Shown in pieces: positions 1-11,916 of a stretch of 64,000 nucleotides of DNA. The notes beneath the pieces are model-generated. The model was given only the letters and a program-made list of their open reading frames with translations. It was not told the origin of the DNA and did not search any database. Where the stretch lies: positions 6,108,030 to 6,172,029 of the forward strand of contig JAQFVV010000055.1 of assembly GCA_028023455.1 (NCBI GenBank), written 5' to 3'. The position numbers and the translations under genes are program-made. This stretch comes from Epiperipatus broadwayi (Eukaryota > Onychophora > Udeonychophora > Euonychophora > Peripatidae). Each line of letters starts with the position of its first letter. The stretch's first letter is position 1.

Positions 1-165
1 TAAATCCCTAACCAGTATTGTGCTAGACTCAGATTCAAAATTCTTCACTGACAAAAAACTCTTAAGTTCGAAACCTGTCTGGGATATGGATAGAACAGCT
101 CTGAATAGAGATTTAATAAGGATACCATCTGGCATCGTCAAGCTTACACTAGGTATCAGAACTAA
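1..165 (+). repeat. Family A foldback repeat, right-arm fragment cut by window edge
   Basis: This segment aligns by eye with the right arm of the family A repeats described below (for example 36690-36860). It holds a decayed hammerhead-like core at about 41-86: CUGACAA (48-54, expected CUGAUGA, so core G8 is changed), a possible AACU/AGUU stem II, GAAAC at 70-74 and GUC at 77-79. The shared family tail around 'tggcat..' and 'agcttacactagg' follows. The left half would lie outside the window. No protein is encoded. Confidence 0.6.
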
Positions 166-180
166 AATAGGATAGATTTC

Positions 181-1962
181 TTACTTAAAATTAATATACA
201 AGCTGAGGTCGTGCAATGTTTTGTAGATGTTATACTATTTGTTCATTTTTACAAACTATCAAATATTGTATATTTTGATGAATCAATAGATCGCTGAAGA
301 GGTAGGTAAGACAACCTTTTAAATAGCCCACTGCAAATCAAAGTCTCTAAAATAGCTCCCAAAGAAAAATTAATGAAGCAGAAACCATGAGTTTTTTTGT
401 CCTTGTTAAAATCCTCTATCTCCTAAAGACCCATTTATTGACCATTAATTCAATGAACAGTGGATTGTTTGTAATTCAGCTACTGGGGGGGGGGGGGTCT
501 AGGCCTACATGTAACTTAAAATAAATTTTTCAGATTTTACACAATCCCAGATTCAAACTCCCAGATCACATGAATGCCAAGCAAATGCACTAACCCTTTC
601 CAATGATCCTCTTCACATATAAGTACAAACATTTAAATAATTCATTTGAAACTATAGCTATGCTAAGACCATACGTCACTGCATGTGCTATACATGTTTG
701 CATTCTATATAAAGAGTTTAGCGATTAATTTATGAGTATATGCACAACAGCAATTATAAGGGTACTTTTAATTATTTCTAATATATTAGAATATTATTCT
801 TCACACTAAACTGATAATTAGCTCTTGAAAGAATACCATCAAGAGACCTATAAATTTCACCATGACACTTAATGAGAAACCCTAGTATGACAAATTTTCC
901 ACTAAAATACAAAAGATGAATGTAAACTTGGTTAACGTTATTACACGATGAACAATTTGAGCAGTATTGATGAATTAATTTATTGTGATCGTTTTTGTTT
1001 CTTATTCTTTTTTTTATTTATTATTATAGTGTCTATATCTGAACTTTGCCATGATTGAATTCAATACTATCAAATTGAGCTGATTATATTTTTCATGTGC
1101 TCGATGGAGGATATTTCCCTCTGATAAGGTCCATATTGCTTTTTTTTTTATTTATAAAAAAGCAATTCTAAAGTTTAACAATCTTTCTTTCCCCATCTAG
1201 CTCTATGTTTGATTTTATATTTTCCATAGCATGGATAGTAACAAATATACTTCATATATGTCTTTAATATAAATACACATAACCAATAGCACAATTTAAT
1301 TTTTAAAATTATGACATCAACAAAAATAATTATTTTTTTAAAAAAAGACAATACAGTAATAAATTGAGATACCAACCACAAGTGAAAAAAATAATGTTGT
1401 TACTCCATAAGCAAGGCAGGCACATGAAATTTATGAATTCAGATTTACAAATTTCACATTTCTTTTAAGATTTCAACTGTGGCTAATTGAGTCATAGATA
1501 GTGATTCATATATAGAGGAACTGCATTTAATAATTTGTTTATAAACATTGCAGACCTCCATATAAAATGTTTGGATGAAATCTTGTAGTAAATTTAGAGA
1601 GAAAAAATTACCACGTTAACTTCTGATAATAGTTCAATAAAATGGAGAGAAAAAAACGAGGCTCTTGTTTTTCATTTTGGAAATTTTTTAAGATAACATG
1701 ATTACAAATAAATTCTCTCTACTATTATAGATCAGGTGTTTTCAACTGCTGAAATGCATACCTCAAAACTGTCAAATCAGTCATTCCTCTGTAATCAGAA
1801 ACACTTTAAATATTTAGAAGAAAGTCTGTCATTGACTAGTTGGTCATAAAAAAAAAAAAATACCACATTTTCTTGGAAAATACTGCCTATTCCAACCCCT
1901 CTTCAATGTGCACACAATTCCCAATAATTTATTTTTTATCATATAATCAAAAGCTCATAAGG
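181..1962. other. AT-rich DNA, no gene recognised
   Basis: Only short, low-complexity open frames are present. There is a run of about 12 G at 486-497 and several A or T homopolymers. I see no splice-bounded coding segment, tRNA or recognisable transposon. Confidence 0.6.
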
Positions 1963-2508
1963 CCAAGCAGTGTTCAAGTAATAAAGTGATGAGGAATGGC
2001 AGATTCATCTAAATGGAGACGCTCATGAAGTCAAGCAATGTTCAAACAGTAAAAATCCAAAGCCTGTCAGATACTTACAATAGGACAGTCCCATGAGGTC
2101 AAGCAATGTTTAAAAAAGTTATAAAGCTTACCAGATGCACCCAATTGGTCAAGCAATGTTCAAACAGTAGAGACAAAGCCTGCCAGATCCATCCAATTAA
2201 ACAGGCTCAAGAAGTCAAGAAATGTTCACAAAGTTTGACAAATCCATACAACTGGATGGTTTCATGAGATAAAGCAATGTCCAAGAGAAGTGTTAAAGCT
2301 CATCAGATCCATTCACTTGGATAGTCTCATGAAATCAAGCAATGTTAAAATAGTAAAGAGACAAAGCTTGCCAGATCGTTGGACAGTCTCATGAGGTCAA
2401 GCAATATTCAAGTAGTAAAATCGCAAAGCTTATCAGATTCATCCAATTAGACCAACTTCTGAGGTTGAGCAACAATGTGGTAAAGCTTAATAGGTCCGGT
2501 CAATTGGG
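1963..2508. repeat. Diverged tandem array, about 9 units of 50-68 bp
   Basis: Nine successive units each begin with a variant of 'caagcaatgttcaa' (about 1963, 2032, 2101, 2150, 2213, 2270, 2336, 2398 and 2463), followed by a 'gtaaag' block, 'ccagatccatccaattgg' and a terminal 'cagtctcatgaggt'. Length varies because individual units lost internal blocks. This is minisatellite-like, non-coding and clearly old, since no two units are identical. Confidence 0.85.
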
Positions 2509-4257
2509 CAAACTAAGATTTCCTCTTTTCTCACTTATCTCAGAAAGCGATCAAAAATTTTTTTGCTCACCACAAAACTAATAAGCTAATAATTAGGAGC
2601 CACTCTAGGACTGCTAATCCAAAAATAAAGCCTCACAAGGTCTAAAAGTTACTTATTATACAGAGATAATTAAAAGCTGTGCAAATCAAATACTGTATTG
2701 ACAAAACCATTTAAATAATGAGACATATATACCCTAAAAATGGCTTCTATAGCCTTTAAATAATCCTGACTTAAGGAAAAAAAAGGATGATTCTGGATTA
2801 TATATATATATTTTTATGTATAAAAAAAAAGCCTATAAAAACAATAATTTACAAAAAGAAAAAAAATAGAGCAATAAAATATCACAGCGACCGATTAAAT
2901 CTAACTAATCAGATTCTCAAAGAATAGTTTTTTTAACAAATTTGCAAATACTGCTCATTTATATTTGACCCATGTTTTTTATTGGTAAATAAATCAAGAA
3001 CTGATACTCTGAAAGCATGAAACTTTATATTAGCATGATTTTTGTAATTATTAATCATGACAACTTATAATTTCAAATAACAAACCAAATAAAATTTCTA
3101 ATAATTTTAACAAGCTCGGAAGTAAAACCCAACTATTAAATGTGTAACACAATCTCAAATTTATGGACCCACTAAATCCATATATTTATATTGTTGATAA
3201 ATTTGGATCAAGTGTTAGATCAATTCAAAATGAGAGGGAAAAAAAACTGAAGGTAAATAATATGAATTACAAAAAAACAAAAAAAGGTCAAAAAAAATAA
3301 TAAAGATCTATGAGCTTTTGCGCAATAGATCATACAATTATTTTTCATTTTCGTTTGTATTGATTTTATTTTTTATTTAAAAATAATATTACCGGTAATT
3401 TTTTCTTGATCCTATTTATTGAATTATCATCCCATTCTATTCATAAAATCGCTGTACAATATATCTATTTTTTAATAAATTAATAAAATAAAAACAATAT
3501 TCATTGCATGCCCACCCTCTCCTCTCAATATAAGGTAGGCTAATTTTTCTGTAATTAAAAGCTTTTCACGCCTGTTGATATATATTCATATGAAAACTGT
3601 TTTCTGCCCTCCGTCATTCCATTATATGAATCATATTCAAAAACAGGTTTTTGCCTAACAAGCGCGATGGAAAAACAACACACTTTTGTTGTTTCACAAA
3701 ATGGTGGAAGGGGAAGAAAGTTCAGTAACAAAAACAAAATTAGCCTGATTAGAGATATGAAAAATGTTAAATGTAATTAACTTCATCAAAAAGAAATAAT
3801 TGCCAAACTGATTTAATTGAACATCAACAAAAACTTGATAAATTAAATGGATTTTGGCAAAATAAAAAACATAACTAAAGGAAATAAAATTATAATATTA
3901 TGCAAAATGTGATCGAAGTCAATCATGAAAATAATTTCTCGAAATGAAATGAATCTGATCAAAGTACAAAAAGCCAGAAATCTTTTGACAGATCAAAAAA
4001 TGTTGATAGTCTGAAAGTTTTGGTACAAATGTATCATTTCTCCACATCTATCATCTTCTTTCTTTGAGCTTAGAATTAATGTCATATAAATACACATTCT
4101 TTCTTGACTCCAATGTTTCTTACGCTATCATTTTATCACATATCTGATGAACAACTGTAATGTCAATACAAACTATTCCCATAAGAGAACATTTTTTAAA
4201 AATCCAAAATATTATTGTTTAAATATAAGTATAGTATATATACTTAAGCAAGATGTA
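2509..4257. other. AT-rich DNA, no gene recognised
   Basis: Contains homopolymer runs and short spurious frames. A 38-codon frame starting at 3668 on the + strand (MEKQHTFVV..) was considered, but no family could be assigned. Confidence 0.5.
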
Positions 4258-4858
4258 ATTAGAGGTGATTTGAACCCAGGCTTTCAAACACCCTTCAATT
4301 ATCCATTCCATCTTATACAACCAATACACAAGACCACATACATGTGAAAAAGATAAATGATCTCCAACATATGTATCTCACCCTAAACCAGCCTAACCAG
4401 TTGGTCCAGATCATTTCTCACACATATATAATTAATGCTCGCTTTATATTAAGATAGCAAATCTTCAAACTTTAATGGACATACTTCTACATATGTGGAG
4501 TCAGAATGACTTACAGTCAAATATGGGATATGACAACAATATCAGCAAACATGGGCTTTGAACATGCCTTCGTCAGCATTTCAATGATATGGATAGCTGA
4601 AGAGTTGAAGAATGGAGAAGATTGAAGCCTATTCGAAAAGTTTGAAGATTTTTTATCTTAATATAAACCGAGCACTATTTATATATGTGTGAGAGACAAT
4701 GATCTGGACAATTTAATGAATGCTGGTTCAGCATGAAATATGTGTATTGGACATTATTTATCTTTTTCACATGTGGTCACATGTATTGGTTGTATAAGGC
4801 AGAGTGGATGACTGAAGGGAGTAAAAGTCTGGGTTCAAATCCCTTCTAATTATATATA
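4258..4858. repeat. Family B foldback repeat, copy 1 (both arms plus long loop)
   Basis: The left arm (about 4258-4490) and right arm (about 4632-4858) are inverted copies of each other. From the outer end inward they share 'ttgaaccc', 'accacatacatgtg', 'aaaagataaatgatctcc', 'gctgaaccagcactcatcag', 'ttggtccagatcat' and 'tatattaagatagcaaatct' blocks. The loop at 4491-4631 carries family-specific sequence. The outermost part, read outward, holds GGGTTCAAATCC, a perfect pol III B-box match, but no properly spaced A box was found. Non-coding foldback element, origin unknown. Confidence 0.8.
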
Positions 4859-5848
4859 TACAATGGAATCACAATACACACTATATTTTGTTCCAAGGGC
4901 CCTTTGCATCCATCATACATTGAGTATAATAAGTCATATTTAGTTGTTAAATTTTGATGAGAATAGGCATTATTTATTGAATTACAAATATACAGCACTT
5001 TTCACAGTACATACATATAACACAATCATATATCGTGTGGAATGATGATCGAACCTCATCATAAACAAGTATCAGCTAGCTCTATAAACATAGATACAGG
5101 TCTTTTCCCCAAACAAAGATAAATAGAAATCTTATAAAAGGGAAACATAAATACAAAAAGAAATATATAAAAATATTACCAGTGCAAATATAGTAAACAT
5201 GCTTGTTTATGTTGCTTATGATAATTTCACGCTCTCTTTTTGAATTAATCAGTATTTCAATATTTAATATCTTTGCAGTCCAGGTAACTTTTTGGTTTAG
5301 TTCTTTTCTCTAAACATTTATTTCAGAGAGCATAGCAGAAAATTTCTTAATGTTTGAGGTGATTTCAAAAAGAAATATATATATGTCTATAGACTTAATA
5401 TCTGCACACGTGTGTATATTTTATTTGTAGATATAATAAAAATTTAATTGTAAAAAATTTATTTTGCTTTAATATTTTTTTGTCACAAAATAGGATCTAT
5501 ATATATAATTTTAAAAAAAAAAAAAATTAAGTTTATTTTTTTTATCTTGTAAAGAAAGAATTAATTAAAATTTACAGGATAAAATTATTGAAGAATTTGT
5601 ATTTATCTTTTATGATTTTTTTTTTTTAAAGAGAAAAAAAAAATTGTTTTCTTTCATCAAAGTTACAGAGATTCTAAAATATACAAGTATTTTCTTGTTT
5701 TGGTTAATTTTTTTTTTTTCCTGTAACATTATTATCATTACATTGATTAAATATATAGATATAAAGTTTTTGAAAAAAAAGTTAGAAGTTTGTGAAGTTA
5801 TTTACAATGATTAAAAGATCTATCTGGTGAGTAAATTAATATATATAT
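4859..5848. other. AT-rich DNA, homopolymer-rich, no gene recognised
   Basis: Rich in A/T runs (5511-5526, 5618-5642, 5709-5721). No coding or structural feature could be supported. Confidence 0.6.
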
Positions 5849-6420
5849 AATGTTGGTCAGATTATTACTGCAGATGGAAACATAATGGGTGAAATTATTC
5901 ATAGAATTAAACCTGATCGGAGTGCTTTTGGTAGAAATAACTTAATATTAAAAGGAAATATGCCTATGAGTTTGAAAAAGATTTTTAATAAATATATAAA
6001 TGTGAGATTTGGAAACTATATACATAGACTTCAGACCATTCAATGAAATATGGAGAGATGTATGTTAGAGTAACAAGAAGAGATCGAAAATGAAATACAT
6101 GGGCGAGAGAAGAAACAGGTGTTTCTGACATCATTGAAAGAACTAAGAGACTGAAGTGGAGTTGGGCTGGACATATTGTTAGAAGAGATGATAATGAATT
6201 TTGGGCTGGACATATTGCTAGAAGAGATGATAATGAATCAACAGCTGAAATCTTAAACTGGATTCCAGGAGATTGTAAAATATATGGAAAGAGACCACAT
6301 GTGAGATGGATGAATAAAGCAGTGTGCTAGGGTAATGTGGACAGGAGAAGCTAGAGATCAGAGAAAATGGATTTAACTTGGAGACTGTCATCCTGCAGTG
6401 GATCAATAATGATTGAAAAT
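5849..6420 (+). pseudogene. RTE-like LINE (endonuclease-reverse transcriptase), degenerate 3' part
   Basis: Broken translation shows the end of a non-LTR retrotransposon ORF: 'ITADGNIMGEIIHRIK', then 'GNMP', 'MERCML', a WAGHI/ARRDD segment and the C-terminal 'VMWTGEARDQRKWI' block. Several frameshifts and stops make it non-functional. A 40-bp piece encoding the GLDILLEE region in another frame is duplicated in tandem at 6161-6238. The terminus resembles other copies here that end in 'gtggattgataatg' plus a TGA-type repeat. Confidence 0.75.
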
Positions 6421-6491
6421 AATAATATAGACAAAGAAAAAACAAAGCCATGTGGGATATTTCAACATTTTTCTTATATGTGGGACTATAT

Positions 6492-6987
6492 GTATAGAGT
6501 AGGGGTGGGCAAATAGCGGCCCGAGGACCACATGTGGCCCTCTAAAAGTTTTTATGCGCCCGCCAAGACAATCAGAAAAATCCACCTAAACTGAAATTTC
6601 CTTCCCACGTGCAACCAAAGATTTGTCTTGTATTTTTCACTAGGATGGCCATGTCATTACACATGTGCAGTGTAGATACAATGTGCAGTGCTTTTCCAGT
6701 TGATCTGTTTAATTTCAATTTTGTCTTTGCATTAGCAAATATATACATTTCCAACTTTAGTGAAACCATGAACCCTCCGAAAAAATGTAAAATCGGTGAT
6801 GAATGCCATGTGTTTAATGAAGAATGGACAAAACAAATATTTTTTTGGTAAAACAGGGAATAAAGCAGTGTGTTTATTGGGTCATGAAAAAAGGGTGCAG
6901 CCCTTCGCTAACCTTTACTTCCAAAATGGCCCTCTGCCAACCTATGCGGCCCCCGAGCCAAAACAATTGCCCACCCCTGGTATAGAG
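6492..6987. mobile_element. hAT-type MITE with 8-bp target site duplication
   Basis: The element proper is 6500-6979, 480 bp. Its ends are TAGGGGTGGGC (left, first base changed from the usual C) and the reverse complement CAGGGGTGGGC (right), followed inward by related 'GGCCC/GGGCC'-rich blocks. It is flanked by identical 8-bp repeats gtatagag at 6492-6499 and 6980-6987, which fit the hAT target pattern nTnnnnAn. It is a non-autonomous derivative that still contains the beginning of a transposase frame. The exact direct repeats indicate a clean insertion. Confidence 0.93.
6768..6917 (+). pseudogene. hAT transposase N-terminal remnant (ZBED/GTF2IRD2-like)
   Basis: The frame starting at 6768 reads MNPPKKCKIGDECHVFNE then EWTKQIFF. 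After about one inserted base it continues in another frame as GKTGNKAVCLLG. This resembles the start of hAT-derived BED-finger transposases, which typically show K(R)K-D-E-R-F-W-FF-K-VCL-C. The finger's later Cys and His residues are missing, and the frame runs into the right terminal repeat after roughly 45 codons. It is a fossil inside the MITE, not a gene. Confidence 0.7.
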
Positions 6988-7131
6988 TATTAAAAACAAA
7001 AGCAAGAAAGATATTAAGCAGTGATGCCAGAAAGAAGCAAGAGCAGTTTTCAGACAAGCAATTTGGGTGGGAAAGAGTTTAATCAATGCTCTAACTAAAA
7101 GAAATGGTGATGGAATTGTGAAAAGGTAACT

Positions 7132-7883
7132 TACGAAGGGTAACCCAAAATTTAACCGGAATTTTGTAATAAAAATTGTATATTTATTTTTAACTGTTAT
7201 AAACTGTATCCCTTTCAAAGTACAGACCAAATAGTGCATTGCACTGGCCAAACTTGTTTTTCACTTTTTAAAGTAGTTCGGAAGCTCTTGCAAAGTGATG
7301 CCTGCAAGAAAATATGGCTGATGAATAAGCTGGGTCTTGCAGAATTTAATTAAAAGCTGTTTCATAATCAAAGATTTGTGTGCTGGCATGATCCCATTAA
7401 GCCAAAAATAGGGACATTTTCCTTTTACCACATCAAGCAAACTTTTCCGAACTTGCAGGTTTTAAATGCTTGATCATTACGAACAAATTCTGTGTGAACA
7501 ATGCCATTCGCATACAAAAAAGATCAGCATTATTTTGACATTGGACTTTTCTCGCCATATTGGAACATGATGGATTTGATATTTCTAGTGTTTTTCCCAG
7601 AGCAACTTGCTTGTAAGCTGTTTCAAGCTTTCCAACTCTTTTTCCTAACAGAAAACAGAATTTCACATTGTTCCAACTTTCCGGCCATTACAAAAATTGA
7701 CAAATAAATGAGATACACATAACAAAAATATTTACTATGCTACAACATGACTTCACTCAATAACAGTGGTTATAAGATTGATACAAGGGAATCCCCTCAA
7801 AAGGCATCTAGTGGCAGAAGCTTATATTACAATGAGCTCACCCTCCAAAAACAATTCTGGTTATTTTTGGATACCCTCTCATA
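7132..7883 (-). mobile_element. mariner element, internally deleted, TA-flanked
   Basis: Element 7134-7881 between TA dinucleotides (7132-7133 and 7882-7883). The ends are inverted repeats of about 28 bp: 'agggtaacccaaaatttaac' at the left and, on the other strand, 'agggtatccaaaaataacc' at the right. On the minus strand the transposase start reads MKFCFLLGKRVGK..TAYKQ..LGKT (about 7580-7666), like the mariner HTH. A downstream piece reads PAHKSLIMKQLLIKF (about 7320-7400), matching the region around the third catalytic Asp of mariner (DNAPAHKS-like). About 750 bp remain of a usual 1.3 kb, so the centre is deleted and the frame is broken. Confidence 0.85.
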
Positions 7884-8494
7884 TATTATTCAAACTAAAG
7901 TAAGTTAAAATCAATACCAGGGAATCAATGTTGTTATAGCATGTATTGGCAGTTTAGTATTATACTGCCAGAATAATGATTTATTCTTTTACTAAAGTAA
8001 ATCCAACGAAGATGTTTCTAAATGGGCTAGCCCTGCTCATCATCGTGTAATCTTGTCCAAGTTGCCAAATGCCAATGCCTGCCTGTTAAAGCAAATGTTA
8101 ATAGAAAATTTTAAATAAAAATAAGACTGTAAAAAAATACTATGCTATATCTAATTGTTATAATTATTATTAACCCGATTTTTAAAATGGAATTGTTCTT
8201 AAAATTATATATATATATACACACAAACTTTCTTGACAATGATAGGTGTAGAAGCTTTGAAGAATATCTGAGTACATATTTTATAGTATTACAGTCCATA
8301 ATCATTGACTTATTTTTATCTATAACTTTTAATAGGTTTATGAAACTATCATTTTCTCATATCTATTGTTAATTTCCTTGAAAAACAATGGATCAAGAGC
8401 TTCTGTATGGCACTAAATTTACAATATAAATGTTAAAACCCTTGTACATCTAATGTTAAAAAACAACCAATTTCCAATAATTCACATTTTATTT
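7884..8494. other. AT-rich DNA, no gene recognised
   Basis: Short frames only. Contains a (TA)n/(CA) microsatellite near 8205-8225. Confidence 0.6.
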
Positions 8495-9482
8495 AAGTGG
8501 TTTTAGTACAGTAGATCATATCCAGGTATTGAGAGAAGTTATAGAAAGGACAAATGAATATGAATTGCCATTATGCTTTGGATTTGTAGATTATGAAAAG
8601 GCATTTGATTCTATAAACATTTCTTCAGTGATTAAAGCATTGGATCATCAAGCATTGGATCCAGGATATTGTCATATTTTAAAAAAAATATTTATAAAAA
8701 TGTAACAGCAACAATTAGATTACATAATGATATTAGGAAAGTCAACATTGAGAAGGGTGTAAGTCAGAGTAATTCCATATCTCCAAAACTTTTTACAGCA
8801 GTGCTGCAAGAAGTATTTTGTGGATTAAAATGGGAATCTAAAGGAGTGAAAACAAATGGGGATTATTTAAGTCATTTAGATTTTGCAGATGATGTAGTTG
8901 TTTTTGCAAATAATGCTTTAGAGCTGCAGGAAATGTTGCAGGGGTTGTCAGATGAAAGTAAGAAAGTAGGACTAAAGGCAAATGTTAAAAAAACTAAAGT
9001 AATGTTCAATGGATTTTCTCAAAATATGAAAATCCAAGATTGATTATGATGAGTTAGAAGAAGTTAACAGCTACAAATATCTTGGTGAGATTATTAATAC
9101 AGATGGAAACATAATGGATGAAATTAATCATAGAATTAAACTTGGTTGGAGTACTTTTGGTAGAAATAACTTGATACCAAAAGGAAATATGCCTAAGTGT
9201 TTGAAAGAAAGGTGTTATTGACCTCATTGAAAAAATTAAAAGATTAAAGTGGAGTTGGGCTGGACATATTGCTAGAAGAGATGATAAAAGATGGACAATT
9301 GAAATCTTAAAATGGATTCCAAGAGATTTTAAAAGACCCAGAAAGAGACCATATGTGAGATGGATGGATGAAATAAAGTGTGCAGGGATGATGTGGAGAA
9401 GAGAAGCTAAAGATTGGAGATGGTTTGAACTTGGAGAGACCTTCATCTTGCAGTGGATTGATAATGGTTGATGATAATGATG
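8495..9482 (+). pseudogene. RTE-like LINE with reverse transcriptase domain, broken
   Basis: The best-preserved LINE copy. Frame 1 (about 8495-8695) gives FSTVDHIQVL then FVDYEKAFDS, the RT motif A region. After a frameshift near 8697, the frame 8669-9043 gives GVSQSNSISPKLFTAVLQ (motif B), HLDFADDVVVFA (motif C, catalytic FADD) and NVKKTKVMFN (motif D). A further shift leads to YKYLGEIINTDGN, and an internal deletion at about 9207 joins to IKRLKWSWAGHIARRDD, RPRKRP, RWMDE and ELGETFILQWIDNG. It ends in a short TGA-type tail. Such trinucleotide tails are typical of the RTE clade. Not functional. Confidence 0.85.
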
Positions 9483-9659
9483 AACTGAAATACAGGCTTA
9501 TTATATATCTGTATCAATATGTGTAATATATAGGGTATATGAGCACAGACACACATTTCCCACCACTCCCCACTCTATCTTATAACACTGATACACTTGA
9601 ACACATATATGTCGAAAAGATAAATAATGACCAATATATCTATTTCTATTATATTAATT

Positions 9660-10232
9660 ATTAAAATAATTGTATAAGGAACTTGAACACAGACTTTCAA
9701 GCTCCCTTCAGGTACCTGCTCTATCTCATACAACCAATACACATGACCATATACAAATAATCTCCAATATACATGTTTTGTGCTGAACCAACACTCATCA
9801 ATTGGTCCAGATCATCTCACACAGTTATACATATAATCAGTGCTTAGTTTATATTAAGATAGCAAATCAAACTTTAATGAACAGACTTCAATCCACTCCA
9901 CTCTCCAACTGTTAAACCATCCATACCATTGAAAATCTGATGATGTAACACACAAATCCCTTTCAATGGTATCATGGCTGAAGAATTGGAGGGTGGAGTG
10001 AATTGAAGCCTGTCCATTAAAATTTAAGATTTGCTGCCTTAATATAAACTGAGCACTGATTATATATATGTGTGTGTGTAGGAGATCATGAACTGGACCA
10101 ACTAATGAATGCTGGTTCAGCATAAAATACGCTCATTGAAGACGTGGTCATGTGTATCGGTTGTATGAGTTACAATGAATAGCTGAAGGAAGCATGAAAT
10201 TCTGTGTTCAAGTCCACATAATTACTTCTAAA
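9660..10232. repeat. Family B foldback repeat, copy 2
   Basis: The left arm (about 9672-9890) and right arm (about 10005-10230) are inverted, with the same ordered blocks as copy 1. The loop contains 'ccattgaaaatctgatgat' and a second, imperfect inverted repeat around 9890-10010 ('ccactccactctccaact' against 'ggagggtggagtg'). Outer ends again carry a 'gttcaagtcc' box-B-like motif. A (TG)n tract lies at 10068-10079. Confidence 0.8.
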
Positions 10233-11305
10233 ACTTCAAGTATATAACTTATATTTGTATTCAATCAAATACTATTAAAGTAATACATGACGTGTGTGTG
10301 TTGTCTGCCCTAAGGCAGGAAGAATAACCGAGCAATCGAGTCTACAATAACTGAATTAAAAACCTGAAAAGCATTCTTGAAATAAAGTCATTTAGATAAA
10401 CACGCCTTTTTAACACACTTTCTTTTAGACCATGAATTATCAAAACCTTTAAAACTGATCACTGAGTACGGTCCTTTTCCAATAGGATTGTTTTTACTTA
10501 GGCCAATTGCTTCCAATTTCAATTTTATATTTTCAGAATTAACTAAATATATTTTAGAAACATCATCATAATCTATTAAGCAGCAGACTATAATTGATTA
10601 ATCTGTTATTTTTCCCCCCTTAAGTATATATATTATTAGAATGCAGCTATTGTTTTAAAATAATAAATTCATGAATTATTTTCAAACTTCGTAGAGGGGT
10701 GAAGGTTGACGAATACATTAAACAACACAACTTGTAGTTCTATTATTTTTTTTTGTTCAAAACCTCTGTTCGTGAGAAATAGGACTTAATTGGGGTTATT
10801 ATGCCTTCTCAATGGAAGTAAACCTGTTCTCTGAATAAATAGTTAAGTAGACGAATATTCAGCTGTACACATTTCCAATAAATTGTAATTACTAATCATT
10901 TATAGCTTGTATTATCCTGTCCTTAAATTCCCTGGTTTCAGTTTAAATAATTGAGATATTGCTCTGTGCATTCTAAGCAGTGTCAGAGTGACCGATCTGA
11001 GACTAAAGCTTTGTGAATTGAAGTTCAATGTGCCATTTCCGCTCCGAAAACACCACGCGACCATGGCAATAATGAACTATTCAATTTGTATATTAATTCA
11101 GATATTAATCAAATCTGCAGAATGTTAATAGCGTATATGCATCTGATTACATGCGTTATCATCTCATATAAATAGAATAAACAAAGATAAAAGGGGGGCC
11201 AGCAACAGCAAACTAAGATTGACAATGGCCGGTTATTATCACTTAATCTAGCCACAGACAGGATTTAACATGCAGTATGTATCTGTATAATAAATAAATA
11301 AGGGT
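10233..11305. other. Unassigned DNA, slightly richer in CpG near 11040-11060
   Basis: No coding similarity recognised. The segment 10975-11070 has a higher G+C content than its surroundings but no long frame. A C-rich run 'cccccc' lies at 10614-10619. Confidence 0.5.
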
Positions 11306-11405
11306 GTACTCTGGTGATGTGAAGAAGAGCGGCTAGAAATTGGAGGCGATGGATCGAACACGGAGCGACCCTCATACTGCAGTGGATTGATAATGGTTGA
11401 AATTA
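11306..11405 (+). pseudogene. RTE-like LINE 3'-terminal fragment
   Basis: About 100 bp translating to RRAARNWRRWIEHGATLILQ then WIDNG, the terminal block of the LINE ORF (compare RREAKDRRWIELGETFILQ elsewhere). It is more G+C-rich than the other copies, so it may be a different subfamily. Confidence 0.7.
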
Positions 11406-11916
11406 ATGGTGATATAGGTCTATCAGTAGAATTTTGGAAAAAAATCTAATCTCTTATAACCTTGACTGCTTTCCTTAACATATCAAAAAGCTAGCGAGAA
11501 AAAAACTATTGGGAACGGAGAATTTAAAACGCATTTGAAAAGTGTTTTTTGTTTGTTTTAATTTTAGAAATTATTTTCGAAGATTTTCTAAATCTAATTT
11601 GATTAATTTATAACAATCATTCCTGGTAAGTTGGATCATTTCTCTTTTATATTTTAACTAACTGTTAAAATTAAGTTTTTCAAACAAAATTAATGCACTT
11701 AATCCGCAAAAACTCAAATTTAACCCTGATATAAGTATGTGTGGACATACATATATGCACTGACATTTCATTTTCTAACTTTTAATACATGAATGAGAAT
11801 AACCAAAGCATTACTTGTAAATTTTGCATTAATTATGTTATAATAACAAAGCATAATTAATAAACTCTTAAGTTAATGATCCTTGGTTCATAAAGTCAAA
11901 GGTTAAAAACTATCTA

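Noticed and set aside
486-497. Poly-G runs here and at 26263-26275 and 41882-41890
   Set aside because: Could be G-quadruplex or sequencing artefact, but single uninterrupted runs give no basis for a functional claim.
3668-3780. Small + strand frame MEKQHTFVVSQNGG and following basic residues
   Set aside because: No recognisable domain, no splice context, and length within chance expectation.
4491-4631. Family B loop with CTGACGA/CTGATGA words, tested as a hammerhead
   Set aside because: No GAAA at the right distance and no pairable stem II; only the CUGA word matches.
6874-7251. 125-codon minus frame spanning the hAT/mariner boundary
   Set aside because: It crosses two different transposon ends and unrelated spacer; not a gene, though its start lies in the mariner C-terminal region.
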